The notes: a model not told the origin generated them from the letters alone. Numbered from the stretch's first letter, positions 1 through 9,369 are shown. The stretch: DNA of 64,000 nucleotides from Enterobacillus tribolii (GCF_003363015.1 NZ_QRAP01000005.1:1-64000), one strand, 5' to 3'. Made by a program: numbers and translations.

Positions 1-41
1 TTGGGCTGCCTCGCTGCTGAGCCGTGCTGTTTGCCGGTCAG

Positions 42-100
42 TGGAGGCGCATTATAGGGACTTCCTGATGGCTGACAAGTGTTAATTTAAAAAAACCGTT
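42..100 (-). promoter_or_regulatory. rRNA operon P1 promoter, directed leftward out of the window
   Basis: Read on the minus strand, there is a -35 TTGTCA (73-78), a 16-base spacer and a -10 TATAAT (51-56). A G+C-rich discriminator GCGCCTCC follows, with a predicted start at an A near 42. The A/T-rich run at about 80-100 fits an UP element. The spacing, -10 and discriminator match the P1 promoters of enterobacterial rrn operons. In E. coli gmhB lies directly upstream of rrsH in the same arrangement. The 16S gene itself would lie beyond position 1 and is not visible. Confidence 0.85.
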
Positions 101-133
101 TGATCGCGTCTTTTTTATACACCCAGCCCGTTT

Positions 134-694
134 TTAGCGCTTTTTAATGGCTTCCGGCAGGTCCGCTAAGCTATCCAGCACCCAATCAGCTTTATTTTCC
201 GCTTCCGCCGTCACCGGTTTTCCCGTACGAACCAACACACGGGTTCCGACACCGGCCGCTTCCCCGGCCAACAAATCATCCAGCTTATCGCCAACGATAT
301 AAGACGCCGCCATATCAATTTTCAAATGCCGCTGAGCGGAAAGCAGCATCCCCGGCTGCGGTTTACGGCAATCACATTGCTGGTGATACTCTTCCGTACC
401 ATAATCCGGATGATGCGGACAATAATAGATACCATCCAGATCAACCCCGCGATCGGCCAGGGACCAATCCATCCATTCGGTCAAATGCGTAAACTGCTCT
501 TCGGTAAACTTACCGCGGGCAATGCCGGACTGATTGGTCACCAGCACCAGGGCAAACCCCATACGCTTCAGTTCTTTCATTGCGTCAATAACGCCGTCAA
601 TAAACTGAAACCGATCGATTTCGTATATATATCCGTGATCGATATTGATCGTGCCGTCACGATCTAAAAAAATTGCGGGAACTGTCTGAGCCAC
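134..694 (-). CDS. gmhB: D-glycero-beta-D-manno-heptose 1,7-bisphosphate 7-phosphatase
   Basis: This cytosolic HAD-superfamily phosphatase removes the C7 phosphate from heptose 1,7-bisphosphate in the ADP-heptose pathway for the LPS inner core. The 186-residue protein has the HAD nucleophile motif DRDGT at 11-15 (D11 nucleophile, D13 acid/base), motif II VTNQSG at 52-57 and a late GDxxxD at about 135-140. A Cys-His/Cys-Cys zinc loop (C92, H94, C107, C109) is typical of GmhB and of histidinol-phosphatase relatives. It sits between metN, which is divergent, and an rrn promoter, as in E. coli. Confidence 0.95.
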   Translation of the reverse strand: MAQTVPAIFLDRDGTINIDHGYIYEIDRFQFIDGVIDAMKELKRMGFALVLVTNQSGIARGKFTEEQFTHLTEWMDWSLADRGVDLDGIYYCPHHPDYGTEEYHQQCDCRKPQPGMLLSAQRHLKIDMAASYIVGDKLDDLLAGEAAGVGTRVLVRTGKPVTAEAENKADWVLDSLADLPEAIKKR

Positions 695-778
695 CTGATT
701 TCACTCCTAAGAATCGCATCGCGCCAGTATCGCATGAATTTCGTTATAAGGAAGAATACAAAGCCATAGGGTTCACGG

Positions 779-807
779 TTGACTTAGCCGTCTAGACGCC
801 TTAACAT
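779..807 (+). promoter_or_regulatory. metNIQ promoter with two tandem MetJ boxes
   Basis: A -35 TTGACT (779-784) and a -10-like TAACAT (802-807) are 17 bases apart. The spacer is filled by two adjacent 8-mers, AGCCGTCT (786-793) and AGACGCCT (794-801). Each matches the MetJ consensus AGACGTCT at 7 of 8 positions. MetJ bound with S-adenosylmethionine would block RNA polymerase directly. The position is about 75 bases upstream of metN, a known MetJ target in E. coli. Confidence 0.8.
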
Positions 808-881
808 CCGATCAATGCCTTGGTTCGTCCAGGGTTTGTTTTTATCCACCACGGGCAACGCCAAAAGCAAAACAAAAATAA

Positions 882-1916
882 ATGATCAAACTAATTAATA
901 TCTCGAAAGTTTTTCAACAAGGCTCCCGCACTATCAATGCGTTATCCAATGTAACGCTGGAAGTACCGGCCGGCCAAATTTACGGCGTAATCGGCTCCTC
1001 CGGCGCGGGGAAAAGTACGTTGATTCGCTGTGTCAATTTGCTTGAGCGTCCCACCAGCGGCCAGGTTCTGGTCGACGGGCAGGATATGACTACCCTTTCC
1101 GAAAGCGCGCTGACCAAGGCCCGCCGTCAAATCGGTATGATTTTCCAGCACTTCAACCTGCTGTCATCCCGCACCGTGTTCGGCAACGTAGCGCTGCCTT
1201 TGGAGCTGGACAACACGCCGCGCGCCGAGGTTAAGAAACGGGTCAGTGAACTGCTGGAGCTGGTCGGCCTGTCGGACAAGCACGACGCTTATCCCGCCAA
1301 CCTGTCCGGCGGCCAGAAACAACGCGTCGCGATTGCCCGCGCGTTAGCCAGTAACCCGAAGGTGCTGCTGTGCGATGAAGCAACCAGTGCGCTTGATCCC
1401 GCAACCACCCGTTCGATTCTGGAATTGCTGAAGGATATCAATCGCCGCCTGGGATTGACCATTCTGCTTATCACCCATGAAATGGATGTGGTAAAACGCA
1501 TTTGCGATCAGGTCGCCGTGATCAGTGAGGGGGAGTTAATCGAGCAAGGCACGGTCGGCGAGGTGTTTTCTCACCCCAAAACGCCGCTGGCCCAACAGTT
1601 CATCCATTCCACGCTGCATCTGGACATTCCCGAAGATTACGCTTCGCGCATCACCCCCCAGCGCACCAGCGCCGACAGCCTGCCTCTGCTGCGCCTGGAG
1701 TTTACCGGCCAGTCCGTTAACGCGCCGCTTATCTCGCAGGCGGTACGCCGCTTCAACGTAGATATCAGCATCCTGAGTTCGCAAATGGATTACGCCGGCG
1801 GCGTTAAATTCGGCATCATGCTGGCAGAAGTGCACGGCGATGATGACAGCACGCGGGCTGCCATTACATTTTTTAAAGAACACCACGTAAACGTTGAGGT
1901 ACTGGGTTATGTCTGA
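882..1916 (+). CDS. metN: Methionine ABC importer, ATP-binding subunit MetN
   Basis: MetN is the ATPase of the MetNIQ importer, which takes up L- and D-methionine across the inner membrane. The 344-residue protein has Walker [10 protein letters not shown] (38-46), the ABC signature LSGGQ (141-145), Walker B VLLCDE (161-166) and an H-loop in LLITHEMD. It ends with the NIL/ACT-like domain (about 265-344), which binds methionine and inhibits transport when cytosolic methionine is high. It is the first gene of the operon and overlaps metI by 8 bases. The ribosome-binding site is weak. The sequence is nearly co-linear with E. coli MetN, which has a similar length. Confidence 0.97.
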   Translation: MIKLINISKVFQQGSRTINALSNVTLEVPAGQIYGVIGSSGAGKSTLIRCVNLLERPTSGQVLVDGQDMTTLSESALTKARRQIGMIFQHFNLLSSRTVFGNVALPLELDNTPRAEVKKRVSELLELVGLSDKHDAYPANLSGGQKQRVAIARALASNPKVLLCDEATSALDPATTRSILELLKDINRRLGLTILLITHEMDVVKRICDQVAVISEGELIEQGTVGEVFSHPKTPLAQQFIHSTLHLDIPEDYASRITPQRTSADSLPLLRLEFTGQSVNAPLISQAVRRFNVDISILSSQMDYAGGVKFGIMLAEVHGDDDSTRAAITFFKEHHVNVEVLGYV

Positions 1917-2562
1917 AGCAATGATGTGGCTGATGGCGCGGGGAATCTGGGAAACCGTCGCGATGACCTTCGTATCCGGCTTTTTCGGCTTTGTTCTGGG
2001 TCTTCCGGTCGGCGTACTGCTCTACGTTACCCGTCCGGGGCAAATCATGGAGAGTACCAAGCTGTATAAGCTGTTGTCAGCGCTGGTGAACATCTTCCGT
2101 TCGATTCCCTTTATCATCCTGCTGGTATGGATGATTCCGTTTACCCGTATGGTTGTTGGTACGTCCATCGGCCTGCAGGCGGCATTGGTTCCCCTGACCA
2201 TCGGTGCGGCGCCGTTTATCGCCCGTATGGTGGAAAACGCCCTGCTGGAGATCCCGACCGGCCTGATCGAAGCATCGCGTGCTATGGGCGCCACGCCGCT
2301 GCAGATCGTCACCAAGATCCTGCTGCCGGAAGCCCTGCCGGGCCTGGTCAACGCCGCGACCATCACGCTGATTACCCTGGTCGGTTATTCCGCAATGGGG
2401 GGCGCCGTCGGCGCCGGCGGTCTGGGACAAATCGGCTATCAATACGGTTATATCGGTTATAACGCCACCGTGATGAACACCGTGCTGGCGCTGCTGGTTA
2501 TTCTGGTTTATCTGATTCAGTTCAGCGGCGATCGCATCGTAAAAGCGGTCAGCCACAAATAA
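1909..2562 (+). CDS. metI: Methionine ABC importer, permease MetI
   Basis: MetI is the inner-membrane permease of the MetNIQ importer and forms a homodimer. The start at 1909 gives 217 residues beginning MSEAMMWL, the length and N-terminus of E. coli MetI; a start 15 bases upstream lies deeper inside metN. Five hydrophobic helices are visible. The EAA coupling loop, [10 protein letters not shown] and onward at about 130-150, docks on MetN. The 8-base overlap with metN implies translational coupling. Confidence 0.96.
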   Translation: MSEAMMWLMARGIWETVAMTFVSGFFGFVLGLPVGVLLYVTRPGQIMESTKLYKLLSALVNIFRSIPFIILLVWMIPFTRMVVGTSIGLQAALVPLTIGAAPFIARMVENALLEIPTGLIEASRAMGATPLQIVTKILLPEALPGLVNAATITLITLVGYSAMGGAVGAGGLGQIGYQYGYIGYNATVMNTVLALLVILVYLIQFSGDRIVKAVSHK

Positions 2563-2635
2563 TAGGCTACATTCTCTATACAAAGCATGCGCTGACAACG
2601 GCGTAATACACAACGAGTCACATGAGGGAAAGGGT

Positions 2636-3451
2636 ATGTCATTTAAGTTCAAATCAGTAGCAGCGGTTGGCGCACTTCTGGGAGCTCTGGCGCTGGCAGG
2701 CTGTGGGCAGGAAGAAAAAGACCCCAACCATATCAAGGTCGGTGTTATCGTCGGCGCTGAGCAGCAGGTAGCAGAAGTTGCTCAGAAAGTGGCAAAAGAG
2801 AAATACGGCCTCAACGTTGAGCTGGTTACGTTCAACGACTACGTGCTGCCCAACGAAGCCCTGAGCAAAGGTGACATTGACGTCAACGCCTTCCAGCATA
2901 AGCCTTATCTGGATCAGCAAATCAAGGATCGCGGCTACAAGCTGGTTCCGGTCGGCAACACTTTCGTTTACCCGATCGCCGGCTATTCGAAAAAGATCAA
3001 ATCGCTGGATGAGCTGAAAGAAGGCTCCCAGGTCGCCATTCCCAACGATCCGACCAACCTGGGCCGCTCCCTGCTGCTGCTGCAGAAAGTGGGCCTGATT
3101 AAGCTGAAAGACGGCATCGGCCTGCTGCCGACCGTATTGGACGTGACCGAGAATCCGAAGCACCTCAAGCTGGTTGAACTGGAAGCGCCGCAGTTACCGC
3201 GTTCCCTGGACGATCAGCAGATCAGCCTGGCGATTATCAACACCACTTACGCCAGCCAGATTGGCCTGACCCCGGCAAAAGACGGTATTTTCGTGGAAGA
3301 CAAAGATTCTCCGTACGTTAACCTGATCGTTTCCCGTGAAGATAATAAAGACGCGGAGAACGTGAAAAAATTCGTTCAGGCTTATCAATCTGACGAAGTC
3401 TATGACGCGGCGAACAAAATTTTCAACGGCGGGGCAGTGAAGGGTTGGTAA
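2636..3451 (+). CDS. metQ: Methionine-binding lipoprotein MetQ
   Basis: MetQ is the substrate-binding lipoprotein that delivers methionine to MetNI. The 271-residue protein starts with a lipoprotein signal, lysines then a hydrophobic stretch ending in the lipobox LAGC with C23 as the acylated cysteine. The rest is an NlpA/MetQ-type binding fold. A good ribosome-binding site (GAGGGAAAGGG) precedes the ATG. It lies 73 bases after metI and is followed by a strong terminator, so it closes the metNIQ operon. Confidence 0.97.
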   Translation: MSFKFKSVAAVGALLGALALAGCGQEEKDPNHIKVGVIVGAEQQVAEVAQKVAKEKYGLNVELVTFNDYVLPNEALSKGDIDVNAFQHKPYLDQQIKDRGYKLVPVGNTFVYPIAGYSKKIKSLDELKEGSQVAIPNDPTNLGRSLLLLQKVGLIKLKDGIGLLPTVLDVTENPKHLKLVELEAPQLPRSLDDQQISLAIINTTYASQIGLTPAKDGIFVEDKDSPYVNLIVSREDNKDAENVKKFVQAYQSDEVYDAANKIFNGGAVKGW

Positions 3452-3488
3452 TTTCTGTCTTCGTATTATACTGAATCGTCTTAATCCA

Positions 3489-3519
3489 CAAGACGGGCTA
3501 AGGCCCGTCTTGTTATTTG
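3489..3519 (+). terminator. Rho-independent terminator of metNIQ
   Basis: A perfect 10-bp stem, CAAGACGGGC with GCCCGTCTTG, encloses a TAAG loop and is followed by a T-rich tail (TTATTT). It lies 37 bases past the metQ stop and before rcsF. Confidence 0.85.
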
Positions 3520-3574
3520 CATCATTGCCTGATTCAATATCGCCATATCAAAATAACAAACTCGGGAAGTTTTT

Positions 3575-3991
3575 ATGCGCGCGTTATCGTTGTGCTTGCT
3601 CGCTGGATCCCTGACTCTGACAGGTTGTTCTCTGCTGCAATCCAAACCTGCCCCCACGCAGGAACCTGCAAAAATGATCGAGCCGGCCGCTCCGGAGAAG
3701 CCCGCACATACAGCACCACGCCCCTCTCCGGTCAAACTGTATCAGAATGCGGAAGAACTGGTCGGCAAGCCGTTCCGCGACCTCGGCGAAGTGTCCGGCA
3801 GCGTGTGTCAGACCACCAGCCAGGGCAACGCCCCCAGTCTGACCACCGCCCGCAAACGCATGCTGACCAAAGCGGCGGGAATGAAGGCGAATGCCGTATT
3901 GCTGCATCAGTGCGTCGTGCTCAGCGACAGTAACGGCTGTTATCGCCAGGCGCTCTGTCAGGGCTCGGCGTTAAACGTTTCTGAGCAATGA
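3575..3991 (+). CDS. rcsF: Outer-membrane stress-sensor lipoprotein RcsF
   Basis: RcsF senses outer-membrane and peptidoglycan damage and activates the Rcs phosphorelay through IgaA. The 138-residue protein has a lipobox LTGC (C18), a proline-rich linker at about 25-55 and a folded C-terminal domain. Its four cysteines (C78, C113, C122, C128) correspond to the two disulfides of E. coli RcsF. Its stop overlaps the trmO start by 4 bases (ATGA), so the two genes are coupled, as in E. coli. Confidence 0.95.
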   Translation: MRALSLCLLAGSLTLTGCSLLQSKPAPTQEPAKMIEPAAPEKPAHTAPRPSPVKLYQNAEELVGKPFRDLGEVSGSVCQTTSQGNAPSLTTARKRMLTKAAGMKANAVLLHQCVVLSDSNGCYRQALCQGSALNVSEQ

Positions 3992-4695
3992 GCCAATTTA
4001 CTTTCGATACGATCGGCATCATCCGGTCACCCTATAAAGAAAAGTTTGCCATCCCCCGCCAGCCCGGACTTATCGACGACGGCGGGGGAACTCTGGAACT
4101 CCTCCCCCCTTATAACCACGCGGAAGCCGTACGCGGCCTGGATGCCTTCAGCCATCTGTGGGTAATTTTCGTCTTTCATCAAACCATGCAGGCCGGCTGG
4201 AAACCCACGGTGCGCCCTCCCCGCCTGGGAGGCAACGCCCGCATGGGCGTCTTCGCCACGCGTTCAACCTTCCGCCCTAACCCGATCGGCATGTCATTGG
4301 TTGAGCTGAAGGCGATCAACGTGCGCGCCGGCCAGGTTCACCTGGAGCTGGGCAGCCTTGACCTGGTGGACGGCACGCCCGTGCTGGACATTAAACCCTA
4401 TCTTCCCTTTGCGGAGAGCCATCCTGAAGCCCGTGCCGGGTTTGCCCAGCAAGCGCCCAACGCGGCGATGCCCGTTATCTTTTCCGCACTGGCGCAATCT
4501 CAGATAGAGCAAAACCAACGCCGCTACCCGCATCTGGCCCGCTTCATTCGTCAGGTCCTGGCGCAGGATCCGCGCCCGGCCTACCGTAAAGAAGAAACCA
4601 TCGATCGCATCTATGCCGTTCATCTGCTGGATTTCAACGTGCGCTGGCAAATCAGTGAAGGCGTGACGGAAGTCCTCGATCTCAACCAAAGTTAG
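3988..4695 (+). CDS. trmO: tRNA (N6-threonylcarbamoyladenosine37-N6)-methyltransferase TrmO
   Basis: TrmO (YaeB/TsaA) methylates N6 of threonylcarbamoyl-A37 in tRNA-Thr, using S-adenosylmethionine, to form m6t6A. The 235-residue protein has the family's beta-barrel TsaA-like domain in its first 140 residues, including the conserved stretch around RSTFRPNPIG. A C-terminal extension matches E. coli TrmO (235 residues). It is translationally coupled to rcsF. Confidence 0.94.
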   Translation: MSQFTFDTIGIIRSPYKEKFAIPRQPGLIDDGGGTLELLPPYNHAEAVRGLDAFSHLWVIFVFHQTMQAGWKPTVRPPRLGGNARMGVFATRSTFRPNPIGMSLVELKAINVRAGQVHLELGSLDLVDGTPVLDIKPYLPFAESHPEARAGFAQQAPNAAMPVIFSALAQSQIEQNQRRYPHLARFIRQVLAQDPRPAYRKEETIDRIYAVHLLDFNVRWQISEGVTEVLDLNQS

Positions 4696-4714
4696 AAATT
4701 CGTCACACTCCCTT

Positions 4715-4741
4715 TTGACAACCCTCCGTCGCTGGTAAACT
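4715..4741 (+). promoter_or_regulatory. Possible proS promoter
   Basis: A consensus -35 TTGACA (4715-4720) is followed 15 bases later by TAAACT (4736-4741), a fair -10 at short spacing. A GGCCGCG-TTTT-CGCGGCC hairpin lies between this element and the proS start. The short spacer makes the call tentative. Confidence 0.4.
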
Positions 4742-4807
4742 AAACCACTTTACTATTTTCGGCCGCGTTTTCGCGGCCTGGCTATTTCGTTCAGCGGAAC
4801 AATACAC

Positions 4808-6526
4808 ATGCGTACAAGTCAATATTTGCTCTCTACGTTGAAAGAGACACCTGCCGACGCGGAGGTTGTCAGCCACCAGCTGATGCTGCGCGCCGGGATG
4901 ATCCGTAAACTGGCATCCGGTCTTTACTCCTGGATGCCGACCGGCCTGCGCGTTCTGAAGAAAGTCGAAAACATCGTGCGTGAAGAAATGAACAACGCCG
5001 GTGCCATCGAAATTTCCATGCCGGTCGTGCAACCCGCCGACCTGTGGCAGGAAAGCGGCCGCTGGGAGCAATACGGCCCGGAGCTGCTGCGCTTTGTCGA
5101 CCGCGGCGATCGTCCGTTCGTCCTGGGGCCAACGCATGAAGAAGTCATCACCGACATCGTGCGCAACGAAATCAGTTCATACAAACAGTTGCCGCTGAAC
5201 TTCTTCCAGATCCAGACCAAGTTTCGCGATGAAGTGCGCCCCCGTTTCGGCGTAATGCGCGCGCGTGAATTCCTGATGAAAGACGCCTACTCGTTCCATA
5301 CTTCGCAGGAATCATTGCAGGAAACCTACGACAAAATGTATGCGGCATACAGTCGCTCATTCAGCCGTATGGGGCTTGATTTCCGCGCGGTACAGGCCGA
5401 CACCGGTTCCATCGGCGGCAGCGCGTCCCACGAGTTCCAGGTGCTGGCGAAAAGCGGTGAGGACGACATCGTCTTCTCTACCGGCTCCGACTATGCGGCC
5501 AACATTGAGCTGGCGGAAGCCGTAGCGCCGGCCATCTCCCGTGGCGCTGCAACGGAAACGTTGCGCCTCGTCGACACCCCGAACGCCAAAACCATTGCGG
5601 ATCTGGTCGAGCAGTTCAATCTGCCGGTTGAAAAAACAGTTAAAACCCTGCTGGTACACGCGGCGGAAGAAAGCGGGCACCCGCTGGTTGCCCTGCTGGT
5701 GCGCGGCGATCACGAGCTGAATGAAGTTAAGGCAGAAAAACTGCCGCTGGTCGCCAGCCCGCTGACGTTCGCCAGCGAAGCCGAAATCCGCGCCGTCGTT
5801 AAAGCCGGCCCCGGCTCACTTGGCCCGATTAACCTGCCGGTTCCGGTCGTGATTGACCGCTCTGTCGCCGTGATGAGCGATTTCGGCGCAGGCGCCAACA
5901 TCGACGGTAAGCACTACTTCGGCATCAACTGGGAACGCGACGCCGCCCTGCCGCAGGTTGCGGATATCCGCAACGTGGTGGAAGGCGATCCGAGTCCGGA
6001 CGGTCAGGGTACCCTGCTGATCAAACGCGGCATTGAGGTCGGGCATATCTTCCAGCTCGGCACCAAATACACCGAAGCCATGAACGCTACCGTTCAGGGC
6101 GAAGACGGCCGTAATCAGCTGATGACCATGGGATGCTACGGCATCGGCGTTTCCCGTGTGGTCGCGGCCGCCATCGAGCAGAACCATGACGAACGCGGCA
6201 TCATCTGGCCTGACGTGATCGCGCCGTTCCAGGTCGCCATCCTGCCGATGAATATGCACAAGTCTTTCCGCGTGAAGGAGTTGGCCGAAGCGCTCTATGA
6301 TTCGCTGCGCGCCAAAGGTATCGACGTCCTGCTGGACGACCGTAAAGAACGCCCGGGCGTGATGTTTGCCGACATGGAGCTGATCGGCATTCCGCATACC
6401 CTGGTGATCGGCGATCGCAACCTGGACAACGATGAGATCGAATACAAAAACCGCCGCGCCGGCGAGAAGCAGATGATCAAGAGCGGGGAAATTGAAGAGT
6501 TCCTGCTGGCGGCCATCAAGCGCTAA
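4808..6526 (+). CDS. proS: Prolyl-tRNA synthetase
   Basis: ProS charges tRNA-Pro with proline. The 572-residue protein is the bacterial class II form with an inserted editing domain (INS, about 230-395) that hydrolyses mischarged Ala-tRNA-Pro. Class II motif 2 is visible around [19 protein letters not shown] (about 137-155), and motif 3 lies near [14 protein letters not shown]. An anticodon-binding domain ends the protein. The length equals E. coli ProS. A strong terminator follows, and the gene appears monocistronic. Confidence 0.97.
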   Translation: MRTSQYLLSTLKETPADAEVVSHQLMLRAGMIRKLASGLYSWMPTGLRVLKKVENIVREEMNNAGAIEISMPVVQPADLWQESGRWEQYGPELLRFVDRGDRPFVLGPTHEEVITDIVRNEISSYKQLPLNFFQIQTKFRDEVRPRFGVMRAREFLMKDAYSFHTSQESLQETYDKMYAAYSRSFSRMGLDFRAVQADTGSIGGSASHEFQVLAKSGEDDIVFSTGSDYAANIELAEAVAPAISRGAATETLRLVDTPNAKTIADLVEQFNLPVEKTVKTLLVHAAEESGHPLVALLVRGDHELNEVKAEKLPLVASPLTFASEAEIRAVVKAGPGSLGPINLPVPVVIDRSVAVMSDFGAGANIDGKHYFGINWERDAALPQVADIRNVVEGDPSPDGQGTLLIKRGIEVGHIFQLGTKYTEAMNATVQGEDGRNQLMTMGCYGIGVSRVVAAAIEQNHDERGIIWPDVIAPFQVAILPMNMHKSFRVKELAEALYDSLRAKGIDVLLDDRKERPGVMFADMELIGIPHTLVIGDRNLDNDEIEYKNRRAGEKQMIKSGEIEEFLLAAIKR

Positions 6527-6540
6527 TTCCGCTCCCGCGC

Positions 6541-6577
6541 AAAACAAAAACCCGTGATACTCTCACGGGTTTTTTTA
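6541..6577. terminator. Bidirectional terminator between proS and nlpE
   Basis: The 9-bp stem AACCCGTGA/TCACGGGTT (6549-6557 with 6563-6571) has a 5-base loop. It is followed by a T run on the plus strand and preceded by an A-rich run (6541-6550) that gives a T tail on the minus strand. It can serve the convergent proS and nlpE transcripts. Confidence 0.85.
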
Positions 6578-6603
6578 TGCATCAGATAAGAGAACAATGT
6601 CGC

Positions 6604-7296
6604 TTAACGGCAGTTCTTATTCGCATCAAACTTCGGCGCACTGTCCGCTACCAGCGTTTTCACCACCACGGATTCGCTGACCGAAGGTGATACGGAGAAA
6701 TGCGCACGAACCTCGACATAGACAGGTTTCCCCGGCTCGCCGGCAGCGCGCTGATAGCCTTTTTCCAGTGCCGCACTGTAAGCCACGGAGAATTTCTTCC
6801 CGGTCGCGCAGTCCTGCAAACTCCCTGACCTCAGTTTTCCTACATCCGGCTCGTAAATGTACATCCCTTTAAACGCCATCGGCGTGGTCGGCAGCTCGGC
6901 ATCCGTCGCCTTCAGCACATAGTTGAAGGAGGACTCAATCGGCGCGCCGGTTGCATCCAGCAATTCCATGTCATTGCCGCGCGGATGGAAGTAACGCTTA
7001 TCGCCGTCCGAACTGGTCAACACCAGTTTATCCGCCGTTCTCTGCCACACGCCGTATTCCGCCATCGCCTGATCGCCATCCCGGCTGCCGCGATAAATCT
7101 GTTTCAGAATAAAGGTGCCGTCTTTTTCCAGAAATAATGATGTATCCATTCCGCTGCAATCCGCACACGGTAATACGCCCTGATAGCTCTGCGCCATCGG
7201 GGTCAGAGGCTGCTCCGTATACTGGGAGCGCGCATGGCAACCAAATAAAGAGATCGTTCCGGCTGCCAACAGCAGCGTTATTGCCAATTTTTTCAC
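6604..7296 (-). CDS. nlpE: Copper-resistance/envelope-stress lipoprotein NlpE (CutF)
   Basis: NlpE is an outer-membrane lipoprotein that signals surface contact and lipoprotein-trafficking defects to the Cpx system. The 230-residue protein has a signal peptide ending in the lipobox at C20. The CxxC motif CADC (C44, C47) sits in the N-terminal barrel. A second cysteine pair (in LQDCATG and C229) marks the OB-like C-terminal domain. E. coli NlpE is 236 residues with the same layout. It is last in the leftward group yaeQ-arfB-nlpE. Confidence 0.93.
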   Translation of the reverse strand: MKKLAITLLLAAGTISLFGCHARSQYTEQPLTPMAQSYQGVLPCADCSGMDTSLFLEKDGTFILKQIYRGSRDGDQAMAEYGVWQRTADKLVLTSSDGDKRYFHPRGNDMELLDATGAPIESSFNYVLKATDAELPTTPMAFKGMYIYEPDVGKLRSGSLQDCATGKKFSVAYSAALEKGYQRAAGEPGKPVYVEVRAHFSVSPSVSESVVVKTLVADSAPKFDANKNCR

Positions 7297-7355
7297 AGTT
7301 TCTCTCCTACTGTGGTCTGCTTGTGTGCCAGGCTCTCCGTTATCCGGAGCCTGTG

Positions 7356-7775
7356 CTAATCCGGTTTTACTTTTCCACGCAACGTCTTGGTTTTGCCACG
7401 CCGGGTTTTCTCATCCGTACGGCGCTGCCTGGCGCGAACGCCCGGCCGTGTCGGCCGGCGCACTTTTTCCGTCACGCCGGCTGCGCGAATCAAGGCGGCC
7501 AAACGTTCCAGCGCCGCTTCCCGGTTCATCTCCTGACTACGGTATTCCTGTGATTTAATCACAATCATACCCTCGGCGGTAATCAGATGATGACTCATTA
7601 ACAATAGTCGCTGCTTATAACTCTCGGGTAAGCTTAATGAGCGATGAATATCAAAACGCAGATGAATCGCCGTGGACGTTTTGTTAACGTGCTGACCGCC
7701 CGCGCCCTGCGCCCGGATAGCCGTTATCTCTATTTCATCATCAGGAATCGTGACCCGGGACGAGATGACCAGCAT
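7356..7775 (-). CDS. arfB: Alternative ribosome-rescue factor ArfB (peptidyl-tRNA hydrolase YaeJ)
   Basis: ArfB hydrolyses peptidyl-tRNA on ribosomes stalled on mRNAs lacking a stop codon. The 139-residue protein carries the release-factor GGQ motif at 26-28, within [14 protein letters not shown]. It ends in a highly basic arginine/lysine-rich tail, as in E. coli YaeJ, which inserts into the empty mRNA channel. Only one base separates its start from the yaeQ stop, so the two are co-transcribed. Confidence 0.95.
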   Translation of the reverse strand: MLVISSRVTIPDDEIEITAIRAQGAGGQHVNKTSTAIHLRFDIHRSLSLPESYKQRLLLMSHHLITAEGMIVIKSQEYRSQEMNREAALERLAALIRAAGVTEKVRRPTRPGVRARQRRTDEKTRRGKTKTLRGKVKPD

Positions 7776-7776
7776 C

Positions 7777-8325
7777 TCAGCGCTCCGGCGTCTGCCAGTG
7801 CTCGAACTGCAATTCGAGGCTGTGAGCGGCGTCCGACAGCCAAATCGTACCTTCCTGTAACGTCGCCTGCAGCGTCATGGTACGCGCCGCCAGTGACGCC
7901 AACTGCCCGAGCGCGGCATCAGGCAAAAAACGCACCGTCAGATTGCGCAATGACGCTGCCTTATCCTGCTGTTGCTGCCACCAAACACGCGCCGCGCGTT
8001 CGCCGTAGGCATACAACACTACCTCACGGGCCTGGCTGCTGGCCTTCTTCAGCCGTTTTTCATCCGGCAGCCCCAGCTCAATCCACAGCTCAACGCCGTT
8101 ATGATCGTTATGCAGCCACAGCTCCGGCTCATCATCGGCGCAAAGCCCGCGGGTAAAGGCCAAACGTTCGTCCGCATGGCAAATCCAGGCCAACAGGCGC
8201 AACATCATGCGCTGCTCGGTCTCCGAAGGATGTTGCGCCAGCGTCAGATTCGCATCGTGATAAAAATGACGGTCCATATCCGCAATATTTACCGCGGCTT
8301 TATAAATCGTTGCTTTTAACGCCAT
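7777..8325 (-). CDS. yaeQ: YaeQ family protein, PD-(D/E)XK nuclease-like fold
   Basis: The 182-residue protein matches the YaeQ family (E. coli 181 residues), including the N-terminal [10 protein letters not shown] and the conserved [12 protein letters not shown] segment. The family has a variant nuclease fold; its molecular role is not established. E. coli YaeQ was once linked to suppression of an rfaH haemolysin defect. It is the first gene of the yaeQ-arfB-nlpE group, and this order is conserved in E. coli. Confidence 0.92.
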   Translation of the reverse strand: MALKATIYKAAVNIADMDRHFYHDANLTLAQHPSETEQRMMLRLLAWICHADERLAFTRGLCADDEPELWLHNDHNGVELWIELGLPDEKRLKKASSQAREVVLYAYGERAARVWWQQQQDKAASLRNLTVRFLPDAALGQLASLAARTMTLQATLQEGTIWLSDAAHSLELQFEHWQTPER

Positions 8326-8458
8326 ACATCCCTCACAGTTTAATCCCCGACAGTGTAACGGATCACCTACCGCGCAACCAGCACGGACATCGGCCGGTTA
8401 GACTTGTTTTATGATTATTGAAACGAAAGAAATCCCCCTGCTGTATTTAAATTGCCTG

Positions 8459-8467
8459 TGCTATAGT
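8459..8467 (+). promoter_or_regulatory. Extended -10 promoter for yaeP-rof
   Basis: TGCTATAGT combines a near-consensus -10 TATAGT (8462-8467) with the upstream TG of extended -10 promoters. No good -35 is visible. It lies about 80 bases ahead of yaeP in the gap after the divergent yaeQ gene. Confidence 0.5.
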
Positions 8468-8547
8468 CGTCAGGCATATGAATTTACCCCCGCAACATCC
8501 TTCCGTGGATGAAAACCGGCGGGGATAGATTCTATAGGGGGATGATT

Positions 8548-8748
8548 TTGCAACACTATTCTGAATTAGTTCGCCGGAAGTATGCTGAGATTGGCAGCGG
8601 AGAACTGGGGTATATCCCCGACGCACTGGATTGTGTACTGAAGGCACTGGATGCGATTGCAGCCAACGATGCGCTGCCGTCAGATGTGAGGGAACAGGCG
8701 GCCTACGCCGCCGCTAACTTATTGGTGAGTGATTATGTCGATGACTGA
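8548..8748 (+). CDS. yaeP: YaeP family small protein (UPF0253)
   Basis: This conserved 66-residue protein has unknown function. I chose the TTG at 8548 because a strong ribosome-binding site, AGGGGG (8536-8541), lies 6 bases upstream and the product then has exactly the E. coli YaeP length. An in-frame ATG at 8542 directly abuts that site. The protein is acidic and helical, ending LLVSDYVDD. It overlaps rof by 14 bases, the same pairing as in E. coli. Confidence 0.88.
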   Translation: MQHYSELVRRKYAEIGSGELGYIPDALDCVLKALDAIAANDALPSDVREQAAYAAANLLVSDYVDD

Positions 8749-8995
8749 TGAGTATCAACCCATTAACTGCGACGATTACGACAATTTGGAGCTCGCCTGC
8801 CAACATCACTGGGTGCTGACGTTGGTACTGCGTGAAGGTGAAACGCTGGAGGCAAAGGCCAGCGACCTGTTCTCCCGCAAGCAGGTAGAATATTTACTTG
8901 TGGAGAAGGACGGCGAAACGCGGGAGCTACGGCTGGACCACATCGTCAGTTTCAGCCATCCGAAGATCGGTACGATAGAGATCAGCCACTCCTGA
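8735..8995 (+). CDS. rof: Rho-binding antiterminator Rof (YaeO)
   Basis: Rof binds the primary RNA-binding site of the Rho hexamer and inhibits Rho-dependent termination. The ATG at 8735 gives 86 residues. The core [19 protein letters not shown] is almost identical to E. coli Rof, with the acidic patch that mimics RNA. A GTG two codons upstream is a less likely start. It is translated within the yaeP reading region by a 14-base overlap. Confidence 0.93.
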   Translation: MSMTDEYQPINCDDYDNLELACQHHWVLTLVLREGETLEAKASDLFSRKQVEYLLVEKDGETRELRLDHIVSFSHPKIGTIEISHS

Positions 8996-9017
8996 GCTAA
9001 TCCTGAATCAATACCCG

Positions 9018-9055
9018 CGGGGCGATGCACACAGTGTACCGCCCCGTTTCTTTTT
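9018..9055. terminator. Terminator between rof and the cytochrome gene
   Basis: The 7-bp stem CGGGGCG/CGCCCCG (9018-9024 with 9040-9046) has a CAC/GTG inner pairing and is followed by TTTCTTTTT on the plus strand. It separates the convergent rof and cytochrome c genes. Confidence 0.7.
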
Positions 9056-9369
9056 CAGGGTTTCAGGCTGGCGTAATAGGCAGCCAGATCGTTGATATCC
9101 TGCTCAGACATCGGGGCCATGTAAATCTTCATGATCTCTGCCTGACCGCCCGAACGCGTCCCTTTCTTATACGCCCGCAACGCTTCATTCAGGTATTGCA
9201 CATTCTGCCCGGCAAGATTCGGGTACATCGGTACGGACACCTTCCCTTCCGCACCGTGGCATGCCACGCAGGTCGCCGACTTCGCCTTTCCGGCCGCCGC
9301 ATCGCCGTCGGCCAGCGCAGGCAAAACGGTCATGCCCAACGCCATCGCCGCAATCAAAGGGTATCTCAT
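9055..9369 (-). CDS. Small periplasmic class I c-type cytochrome
   Basis: The 104-residue protein has a Sec signal peptide cleaved after ALA (residue 20). It has one haem c site, CVACH (C34, C37, H38). A distal methionine in the KIYMAPMS segment (probably M84) is the likely sixth haem ligand. The C-terminal [12 protein letters not shown] helix is typical of cytochrome c553/c4-like domains. It would carry electrons in the periplasm; its partners cannot be read from the context. It lies between rof and tilS, where E. coli has no such gene. Confidence 0.9.
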   Translation of the reverse strand: MRYPLIAAMALGMTVLPALADGDAAAGKAKSATCVACHGAEGKVSVPMYPNLAGQNVQYLNEALRAYKKGTRSGGQAEIMKIYMAPMSEQDINDLAAYYASLKP

